From 13-2-20CM-68-14 sp051955535 (GTDB lineage: Bacteria > Actinomycetota > Thermoleophilia > Gaiellales > Gaiellaceae): a stretch of DNA of 27,986 nt. Every line of letters begins with the position of its first letter. Within the stretch, counting starts at the first letter, position 1. The position numbers and the translations under genes are program-made. Of this stretch, positions 7,489 to 13,657 are shown piece by piece. The DNA is taken from positions 1 through 27,986 of the forward strand of contig JBQCGP010000082.1 in assembly GCA_051955535.1 (NCBI GenBank), in the 5' to 3' direction. Below the pieces are notes generated by a model. It was given only the letters and a program-made list of their open reading frames with translations, did not search any database and was not told where the DNA came from.

Positions 7489-8850
7489 ATGACCTCCGTG
7501 GACGTCCACGCGATCGAGCAGGAGGCGCTCGACTTCACGCGCGAGCTTTGCCGCAAGCCGAGCATCTCGGCAGAAGGCCGTGCGCTCGAGGAAACCGCCG
7601 ACCTCGTTGAGACGCTCCTGAGGGCCGCCGGCTTCGAGACGCAGCAGCTAACGGTCGACGGCTCGCCGCCGGCCGTCTACGGCGAGCTCGAAGGTGAAGG
7701 CGACGCGAGCCTGCTCCTCTACAACCACTACGACGTCCAGCCGGTCGATCCGATCGAGCTCTGGGAGTCGCCCCCATTCGAGCCGACCCTCCGCGACGGC
7801 CGGCTTTTTGCCCGGGGTGCCGCCGACAACAAGGCCGAGCTGGGCGTCCGGCTCGCGACGATCCGCGCGCTTCGCGACGCCCGCGGCGCGGCGCCGCTGA
7901 CGGTCCGCTGGATCATCGAGGGCGAGGAGGAGGTCGCCAGCCCTCACTTCGACGCAATCGTCGAGCGGAACGCCGAGCTCCTCCGGGCTGACGGCTCCCT
8001 GTGGGAGGGCAGCAGCCTCGCACTCGACGGCCGCCCCGAGATCGCGCTCGGGTTCAAGGGCAATCTCTTCATCAAGCTCGACGTCCAAGCGCTGAGCGAC
8101 GATGCGCACTCTGGGATGGCAGGCGTCCTGCCGAGCGCCGCGTGGCGGCTGCACGCCGCACTCTCGAGCATCCGCGCGCCGGACGGGCAAGTCCTCGTCA
8201 AAGGATTCCACGACGCCGTCCGCGCTCCCAGCGCCGAGGCGCGCAAAGCGGTCGAGCAGCAGGGACCCGCGGTCGAGGAGGAGATGCGCGAGTTCTTCGG
8301 CGTCGAGCGGTTCGTGGACGGCCTGACCGGCCTCGAGCTCCGCGAGCGGCTCGCCTTCGCACCGACCTGCAACATCTGCGGCCTCCACACCGGCTACGCC
8401 GGGCCAGGCGTCAAGACCGTCCTGCCGGCGCACGCTACGGCGAGGATGGACTTCAGGCTCGTCCCGGACCAGGATCCGGCCGCGATCTTCGAGCTGATCC
8501 GTGCACACCTCGACGCAGAAGGCTTCTCTGACGTCGGCCTGACGAAGCTCGCCTCGGCCGAGCCGGCCATGACCGCCCTCGACGACCCGTTCGCGGCGCG
8601 CGTGATCGCGGTCGCAGAGCGGGTGATGGGAAAGGCGCCGTCGATCTATCCGATCGCGTCGGCGACCTTGCCGGTCATCGCGTCGCTCCAGCGCCACGTC
8701 GGCGTTCCCGGCCTGAGCGCGCCGGACAACCCCGTCTACGGTGGCTCGGCGGCGCACGCGCCGAACGAGCACATCCGCATCGACGACTTCGGCCCGGCGA
8801 TCGAGTTCACCATCGCGGTGCTCGACGAGCTCGGCGGTGCGCCCGGGTAG
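7489..8850 (+). CDS. M20-family metallopeptidase (dipeptidase/carboxypeptidase-like)
   Basis: A 453-residue cytoplasmic zinc peptidase beginning at an ATG 21 bases after the regulator gene. The di-zinc ligands of the M20 family are visible: H80 in YNHYDVQP, D113 in RGAADNK, the E-E pair near 146-148 in IEGEEEV, and the C-terminal His in GGSAAHAPNEHIR. An M20 dimerisation domain lies between, about residues 185-350. Length and motif order fit the dipeptidase/carboxypeptidase branch (M20, ArgE/DapE/CNDP-like) and no residue looks damaged. The reaction is hydrolysis of a small peptide or N-acyl amino acid; the exact substrate is not deducible. It lies directly downstream of the regulator with no obvious terminator and could be co-transcribed. 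Confidence 0.9.
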   Translation: MTSVDVHAIEQEALDFTRELCRKPSISAEGRALEETADLVETLLRAAGFETQQLTVDGSPPAVYGELEGEGDASLLLYNHYDVQPVDPIELWESPPFEPTLRDGRLFARGAADNKAELGVRLATIRALRDARGAAPLTVRWIIEGEEEVASPHFDAIVERNAELLRADGSLWEGSSLALDGRPEIALGFKGNLFIKLDVQALSDDAHSGMAGVLPSAAWRLHAALSSIRAPDGQVLVKGFHDAVRAPSAEARKAVEQQGPAVEEEMREFFGVERFVDGLTGLELRERLAFAPTCNICGLHTGYAGPGVKTVLPAHATARMDFRLVPDQDPAAIFELIRAHLDAEGFSDVGLTKLASAEPAMTALDDPFAARVIAVAERVMGKAPSIYPIASATLPVIASLQRHVGVPGLSAPDNPVYGGSAAHAPNEHIRIDDFGPAIEFTIAVLDELGGAPG

Positions 8851-8866
8851 GCGTAGGCGTCGCCGA

Positions 8867-8943
8867 TTGGAGCCCGCCGGGGACGGCTGTAGGCTCTGTT
8901 CGGCTGCGGGACGCGGCTCGGATCAGCGGAGGGGTCGAGCAAG
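8867..8943 (+). promoter_or_regulatory. candidate promoter and ribosome binding site for the first ANL-like gene
   Basis: TTGGAG (8867-8872) and TAGGCT (8890-8895) are spaced by 17 bases and loosely fit a housekeeping sigma promoter. GGAGGGG begins at 8928 and precedes the TTG codon at 8944 by about 9 bases. This strong Shine-Dalgarno sequence decides the unusual TTG start. The promoter call is weak, the ribosome site firm. Confidence 0.45.
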
Positions 8944-11577
8944 TTGAGGCTGCGCAAAGAGACAAGCAAAACGCCCGTCGAGCAGGTGGGACGCGAGCCA
9001 CCGCCTGAGTTCGCGAACCTCACCGTTGAGCTCCTCCAGCCTGTCCAGCACAGCAAGCGCTACGCAATTACGAATGTCGACTCGCTCGGCGTGATCGAGC
9101 GTTTCACCTTTGCCGAGATCACGCGCGAGACGGCCCGATGGGCCCAACTCCTCCGTGAGAATGGCCTCCAGCCGGGCGATCGCGTCCTCATCGTGGCAGG
9201 ACGGGAATGGGGCTGGCGGTGCGCGCTGCTCGGGGCGATCCACGCCGGCGCCGTGGCTGTGCCCTGCCCGCCTTCGCTGCCGCTTCGCGAGATTCGCACT
9301 GTGGCGGAGCACGCCGACGCTTCGCTGCTCGTATCGCTCCGGCCGCCGCCCGAGCTCGTCGAGCTCGACGGGCGCTCCGCACTGACCGCGGACGATCTCG
9401 AGACGGTGGACCCGGCGCACGCGCTCGAACAACGGCCCCACCGAACCGACCCGCGCGACATCGCGTTGATCCTCTACGCCTGGCACGGCCTCGATCTGAG
9501 CGGGACGATGCACACGCACTCATCGCTGCTCGCGCAGGCCGACACCGCCGAGCACTGGCTCGGGGTCGACGAGGACGAGCGCATCTGGGCCACGGCCGAC
9601 GACGGATCAGGGCCCTCGATCTGGCTCTTGCTCGCAGCGTGGCGCCGCGCCGCGAGCATCGTCGTCGTCGATCTCGAGCTCGACTCCGATGCGAAGCTCG
9701 AGCTGCTCGATCGGCTGCGCCCAGCCGCACTCTGGTTCTCAGACGACGAGTACGCCATTCTCGGCTCCGCGGCGGTCCCACCGTGGGTCGACCTCCGCTC
9801 CATCCGCCGTGCGCTCGTCGACTCGGACGAGACCGAGGGCGCGAGCTCGTTCGCGACTGCGTTCGGTGCAGCCCTGGTTCCGGTCTTCGCTCTGGACGAG
9901 CTGGGAGTCGTGGCCGGCTGGCCCGCGGGCCGCGAAGGCCATGCCGACGCACAGACCGCGCAGCCCGCTCCCGGCGTGCAAGTCGCCGTCGTCGGCGAGG
10001 ACGGAACCGAGCTTCCGCCCGGCGAGGTCGGCGACGTCGCCGTCCGCGGCGACGCACCGACGCTCTTCACGGGCTACGCGGGCAAGGAGGGACGCTCGCG
10101 GTCGGCCGGGTGGTTCCGCTTCGGCTGGCGCGGCGCACTGACCGCCGAGGGGGCGTTGCGACTCGAGTCGCGATCGCCGCGCGAGGTCGAGCCCGTCGAG
10201 GCCACTGCCGACCTGCCGGTTCCCGAGGTGCTCGGAGAGCCCCAGCCGGCGGAGCCCGTGGCGGCAGAGCCTGAGCCTGCGGCGGAAGAGGACGCCGCCC
10301 GGGCCGAACGGAAAGCAGCGGAGGTAGAAGCCCAGCAAGCCGCGCGGGCAGAGGCACGCGAGGCCGAAGAGCGGGAGCGTGAGGTGGCGGCAGCGCGCGC
10401 GGCAGCGGACGCCCTTCTCCTGGCAGAGCAGGAGGCAAAGGAACGAGCCGCCGCGGAAGCCGAAGAGCAGCGGCGCGCCGAGCAGGAGGCGAAGGAGCGC
10501 GAGAAGTCCCAGGCCGAAGAGCGACGCCGCGCGGAGGAGCACGCCAAAGCGCAGCAAGAGATCGCAGCGGCCGACGCGAGGCAGCGGGGAGAAGAGGAGA
10601 AACGCCGCGAGAAGGAGCGTCAGCGCGAGGAGAAGGAGGCCCGCGCCCGCGCGGAACGGGAAGCGAAGGAGCGCGAGAAGGCCGAAGCCGAGGAACGCCG
10701 TCGGGCCGAGGAGGACGCCAAGACCCAGGCGAAGCTCGCCGCGGCCGACGCGAAGCGCCAGGCAGAAGAGGAGAAACGCCGCGAGGAGGAACGTGAGCGC
10801 GAGGAGAAGGAGACCCGCGCCCGCGCCGAGCAAGAGGCGAAGGAGCGCGAGAAGGCGGAGGCCGAGGAGCGCCGCCGCGCCGAGGAGGACGCCAAGATCC
10901 AGGCGAAGGCCGCCGCGGCCGACGCCAGGCAGCGGGCCAAGGACGACAGGGAAAGTGAGAAGCGCGAAGCCGAAGCCGCGAAAGTGCAGGCGAAGGTCGA
11001 CGCGGCCGACGCCAAGCAGCGCGCCAAGGACGACAAGGAACGGGAGAAGCGGGAGGCCAAGGAACGGGCAGAGCGCGAGAAGTCCGAAGCGGAGGCCGCA
11101 AAAGTCCAGGCGAAGGTGGACGCAGCCGAGGCCAAGCAGCGCGCCAAGGACGACAAGGAGCGCGAGAAACGCGAAGCCGTAGAGCGCGTAGAGCGCGAGA
11201 AGGCCGAAGCGGAGGCCGCGAAGGTGCAGGCGAAGGTCGATGCGGCCGAGGCCAAGCAGCGCGCCGAGGAGGAAAAGCGCCGCGAGAAGGAACGCGAACG
11301 CGAGGAGAAGGAGGGGCGCAGCCGGGCCGAGCAGGAGGCCAAGGAAGCCGAACGGGCCGAACGCCGAGCCGCTCGAGAGGATAAGCGTCGCGCCCCGGAA
11401 GCGCCCAAGCCCGCCGACGACGGACAACGACGCTTCGGGCGCCGCCGGCGCGAGGTCGTCGACGAACCGGAGCCCGAGCACGTGCCCGACGTCGTCGCAC
11501 GGATCCAGCAGTACGGGATGTCGGCGGCTTCAACCGAGCGGCCGGCGGAGCCGCCCGAGCAACCTGAGGACGAGTAA
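8944..11577 (+). CDS. degenerate ANL (AMP-binding-like) domain fused to a long charged coiled coil
   Basis: An 877-residue protein started by a TTG with a strong GGAGGGG site. Residues about 45-415 resemble the large N-terminal domain of acyl-CoA synthetases: FTFAEITRETARWAQLLRENG, LQPGDRVLIVAGREWGWRCALLGAIHAGAVAVP, MHTHSSLLAQA, and GEVGDVAVRGDAPTLFTGYAG. The catalytic marks are missing. The P-loop that should read like SSGTTGxPK is AWHGLDLSG (about 179-187). The A5-like YGxTE site reads FALDE. The T-G-D motif before the hinge is replaced in GWFRFGWRGAL (389-399). The C-terminal subdomain with the catalytic Lys is absent, and an Ala/Glu/Lys/Arg coiled coil with tandem repeats fills about 430-830. 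The tail is basic (RRFGRRRR) then acidic. No membrane segment is seen. A paralogue lies at 18303-20777. Probably a pseudoenzyme in a structural or signalling role; function unknown. Confidence 0.8.
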   Translation: MRLRKETSKTPVEQVGREPPPEFANLTVELLQPVQHSKRYAITNVDSLGVIERFTFAEITRETARWAQLLRENGLQPGDRVLIVAGREWGWRCALLGAIHAGAVAVPCPPSLPLREIRTVAEHADASLLVSLRPPPELVELDGRSALTADDLETVDPAHALEQRPHRTDPRDIALILYAWHGLDLSGTMHTHSSLLAQADTAEHWLGVDEDERIWATADDGSGPSIWLLLAAWRRAASIVVVDLELDSDAKLELLDRLRPAALWFSDDEYAILGSAAVPPWVDLRSIRRALVDSDETEGASSFATAFGAALVPVFALDELGVVAGWPAGREGHADAQTAQPAPGVQVAVVGEDGTELPPGEVGDVAVRGDAPTLFTGYAGKEGRSRSAGWFRFGWRGALTAEGALRLESRSPREVEPVEATADLPVPEVLGEPQPAEPVAAEPEPAAEEDAARAERKAAEVEAQQAARAEAREAEEREREVAAARAAADALLLAEQEAKERAAAEAEEQRRAEQEAKEREKSQAEERRRAEEHAKAQQEIAAADARQRGEEEKRREKERQREEKEARARAEREAKEREKAEAEERRRAEEDAKTQAKLAAADAKRQAEEEKRREEEREREEKETRARAEQEAKEREKAEAEERRRAEEDAKIQAKAAAADARQRAKDDRESEKREAEAAKVQAKVDAADAKQRAKDDKEREKREAKERAEREKSEAEAAKVQAKVDAAEAKQRAKDDKEREKREAVERVEREKAEAEAAKVQAKVDAAEAKQRAEEEKRREKEREREEKEGRSRAEQEAKEAERAERRAAREDKRRAPEAPKPADDGQRRFGRRRREVVDEPEPEHVPDVVARIQQYGMSAASTERPAEPPEQPEDE
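10495..11340 (+). repeat. tandem coding repeats of 174 bp and 120 bp in the coiled coil
   Basis: Two repeat families follow one another. A 58-codon unit beginning EREK-x-x-AEERRRAEE occurs at 10495-10668 and 10669-10842, and begins again at 10843. A 40-codon unit containing KVQAKVDAA-x-AKQRA recurs with its KVQ codons at 10981, 11101 and 11221, an exact 120-bp period. The two unit lengths are not simple multiples of each other, so the coiled coil grew by separate duplications. Confidence 0.8.
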
Positions 11578-11599
11578 CTCCTACTGCGCCGACTCGCCT

Positions 11600-12946
11600 C
11601 TAGGCCGCGCGAACCGAGAACAGCTGCCAGTCCCCGGGGATGCCCTTGAGCTCGTGCTCGCCTCGGTCGTCGAGCTCGATCCCGGACCCGGCCACGAGGT
11701 CCTTGACGGTACGCGAGACGAGCACCTCCCCCGGCCCGGCCATCGCTGCGACCCGCGCGCCGATGTGCACGGCGATTCCCGTCACCCGCTCGCCCTCGCG
11801 TTCGCACTCGCCGGTGTGAAGCCCCGCGCGCACCTCGAGGGCGAGGTCGCGCAGGCTGTCGCGGATTGCGCAGGCGCACCGGATCGCGCGCGCCGGGCCG
11901 TCGAAGGTCGCGAAGAAGCCGTCGCCCGCGGTGTCCACCTCGTGGCCGCGAAAGCGCCCCAGCTCGTCGCGGATCGCAGCGTGATGGCGGTGCAGAAGCT
12001 CCCGCCAGGCGTTGTCGCCGAGCTCGGCAGCCCGCTTGGTCGCTCCGACGATGTCCGTGAAAAGCACCGTCGCGAGGACACGGTCCGGCTCGGCCCGCCA
12101 TGCGCCCCCTGCGGCCACGTCGGAGAGGAAATCGTCGATCACGCCGAGGAGGCGCTGCGTGTCGCCAATCTGGGGAGCGAAGTCGCGCCCTGGGAGCTCC
12201 ACCAGCCGCGCTCCCGGAATGTGCTCCGCGAGGTAGCGGCCCTCCCTGACATCGATCGCCGCCTCCGTCCGCTGCAAGACGAGGGTCGGCACTCGAGTCA
12301 GCGGGAGCACGTCCCGGATGTCCACGTCCAGATTCACGCGGAGATACGCCGCCGCAGCACCGGGGCTGACACTGAGTCGTATGACCCGTCCGAACCCTTG
12401 ACGCTCCTCCTGGGTCGCGCTCGGCGAACCGCGCGTAAATCGCTCGGCGATGGCGGCGCGATCGGCCCACGTGCGGACGGCCTCCTCGATCTCTCGCTCG
12501 CGCTCGGCACGTGTCGGAAGCCAGGGAAACTCCGGGCTCCGCGTGAACCGTGGCGCCGTGTGGATGAGAACGAGCGCAGTCGTCCGCTCCGGGTAAGTCG
12601 CGGCGAAGAGCGCGCAGAGAGGGCCGCCGTCCCCGAGCCCGATGAGCGCGGCACGCTGGGACCCTGCGGCGTCCATGACGGCGCGAATGTCGTCCATTCG
12701 CGTCTCGAGCGTGGGCGCGCCGACAAAGCGGTCGGACATCCCCGTTCCGCGCTTGTCGAACAGCAGCAGGCGCCCCATCGAGGCCAGGTGCTCGAAGAAC
12801 CGCGCCTGGGGCGGGTTCTCCCAGACGAGCTCTAGGTGGTGCGTCAGGCTCGGAACGAAGACGAGGTCGAGAGGCCCCTCGCCGACCACCTGGTAGGCGA
12901 TGTTGACGTCACCGCTCGTCGCGTAGAGGGTCTCCGGCGGCTCCAT
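11600..12946 (-). CDS. alpha/beta-hydrolase-like domain fused to class III adenylate cyclase
   Basis: A 448-residue protein with the domain order of M. tuberculosis Rv1900c (LipJ): alpha/beta hydrolase fold at about 10-275, class III nucleotide cyclase at about 287-448. The cyclase has both metal aspartates, D298 in VLFTDIVGAT and D342 in TAGDGF, and R398 in GARVAAMAG; the usual substrate-specifying Lys position is D338 (HEVDTAGD). The hydrolase domain keeps the fold text (LLLFDKRGTGMSD, LVLIHT) but its triad looks lost. The nucleophile elbow expected as GxSxG reads G103-L-G-D-G, and ELPGxDH reads ELPGRDF, with Phe256 where the catalytic His belongs. So it probably acts as a ligand-sensing or regulatory domain for cyclic AMP synthesis. 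The ATG at 12946 is supported by homology starting almost at once; no strong ribosome site is seen. It is the last of three same-strand genes. Confidence 0.88.
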   Translation of the reverse strand: MEPPETLYATSGDVNIAYQVVGEGPLDLVFVPSLTHHLELVWENPPQARFFEHLASMGRLLLFDKRGTGMSDRFVGAPTLETRMDDIRAVMDAAGSQRAALIGLGDGGPLCALFAATYPERTTALVLIHTAPRFTRSPEFPWLPTRAEREREIEEAVRTWADRAAIAERFTRGSPSATQEERQGFGRVIRLSVSPGAAAAYLRVNLDVDIRDVLPLTRVPTLVLQRTEAAIDVREGRYLAEHIPGARLVELPGRDFAPQIGDTQRLLGVIDDFLSDVAAGGAWRAEPDRVLATVLFTDIVGATKRAAELGDNAWRELLHRHHAAIRDELGRFRGHEVDTAGDGFFATFDGPARAIRCACAIRDSLRDLALEVRAGLHTGECEREGERVTGIAVHIGARVAAMAGPGEVLVSRTVKDLVAGSGIELDDRGEHELKGIPGDWQLFSVRAA

Positions 12947-12988
12947 CGTCGCAGTCTTTCGCCGCCACCGACCCCACGCAAGCGGAGA

Positions 12989-13201
12989 TCAGGAGGCGGT
13001 GCGGGCCGTCCGTGTGCGGTGCCGCTGCATGCTGTCCATGCGCAAGTGCATCTCGTCCAGGAACCGCCAGGTGGCGGCGACGTGGGCGCGAGTCTTCTCG
13101 ATCTCAGTCGGCGCCTCGGCTCGCCACGGCGCCGGCGGCCGGAGCGGTACTTCGTCAGCAGCTTGCATGACACGGAGGTACCCGGTCGGTCCCTTCGTCA
13201 T
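12989..13201 (-). CDS. small hypothetical helical protein
   Basis: A 70-residue open frame, ATG with first base at 13201, preceded by GAAGGGG about 4 bases upstream; it begins 9 bases after the stop of the secreted-protein gene on the same strand. The sequence is Pro-rich in the middle, then helical and amphipathic (EIEKTRAHVAATWRFLDEMHLRMDSMQRHR), ending in Arg/Thr. An internal ATG 11 codons later (MQAADEV) is an alternative start. I recognise no family. Spacing and ribosome site favour a real gene; its short length keeps confidence moderate. Confidence 0.5.
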   Translation of the reverse strand: MTKGPTGYLRVMQAADEVPLRPPAPWRAEAPTEIEKTRAHVAATWRFLDEMHLRMDSMQRHRTRTARTAS

Positions 13202-13210
13202 GCATCCCCT

Positions 13211-13570
13211 TCAGCGGATCCCCGCGTCGAAGCGGAAGTTCCGCGTCACGTGGGAAAGACTCGGGACGGTGATCCGCCGGGGCCGTAGCCCGGACAACGG
13301 ACGCGAGGGCGTGGTGACGCCGTAGATCGCCGGCGGGAGCGCGACCCGGTACCGGCCCTTGCTGTCGGTCACGACGCGCGCCGCCGCCTTGCCGTGCCGC
13401 CAGAACACAAGCTTGAAGTGCGCGAACGGCTTCGTACACGGGTGACCCACTCGGCAAACGGGCTGGGCGGGGTCGAGGAGGACCGTGCCGGACACGACCG
13501 CCGCAGTCGCCGCGGGCGAAGCGGCGGCAAAGACCCCGAGCGCGATCACGACGACGAGCCCCGAACGCAC
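13211..13570 (-). CDS. secreted protein with carboxypeptidase-regulatory-like beta-sandwich fold
   Basis: A 119-residue protein from a GTG at 13570. Residues 1-23 form a signal peptide (LVVVIALGVFAAASPAATAA). The mature part begins VVSGTVLLDPAQPVCRVGHPC and continues with FKLVFWRHGKAAARVVTDSKGRYRVALPPAIYGV. This has the look of a carboxypeptidase regulatory-like domain: a short beta-sandwich with a T-D-x-x-G-x-Y/F motif, often found in surface proteins. Two Cys residues (VCRVGHPC) may form a disulfide. It is exported and probably soluble or surface-attached; no ligand can be inferred. It is divergent from the large secreted protein at 13658 and heads a possible three-gene unit with 12989-13201 and the cyclase fusion. 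Confidence 0.72.
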   Translation of the reverse strand: MRSGLVVVIALGVFAAASPAATAAVVSGTVLLDPAQPVCRVGHPCTKPFAHFKLVFWRHGKAAARVVTDSKGRYRVALPPAIYGVTTPSRPLSGLRPRRITVPSLSHVTRNFRFDAGIR

Positions 13571-13614
13571 GAAGGCAAGCGTAGCGCTCCCTAGAAATTG
13601 TGCTTTGAGAGTCG

Positions 13615-13650
13615 TACTATCGAGCGGCTGTCAGGTTCTCGCGAAGGGGG
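13615..13650 (+). promoter_or_regulatory. -10-like box and ribosome binding site before the large secreted protein
   Basis: TACTAT at 13615-13620 is a good -10 match; no convincing -35 is seen at the right distance (TAGAAA at 13592-13597). GAAGGGGG at 13643-13650 sits 7 bases before the GTG at 13658 and fixes that codon as the start, rather than earlier in-frame codons that would lie upstream of the -10 box. Confidence 0.4.
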
Positions 13651-13657
13651 TTCGTAC

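Noticed and set aside
6733..7509. N-terminal extension of the LysE-type gene to 465 codons
   Set aside because: The added part is antisense to the regulator and would cross the divergent promoter; LysE homology begins at the GTG at 6732.
11460..11577. VPDVVARIQQYG near the end of the first ANL-like protein as a remnant PASTA domain
   Set aside because: Only five residues resemble a PASTA start and no rest of the domain follows; probably coincidence.
9739..12470. Very long minus-strand frames (up to 616 codons) and overlapping Arg/Pro-rich frames
   Set aside because: Complementary shadows of the repetitive coiled-coil coding region; their Leu/Gly or Ser/Arg monotony has no domain text.
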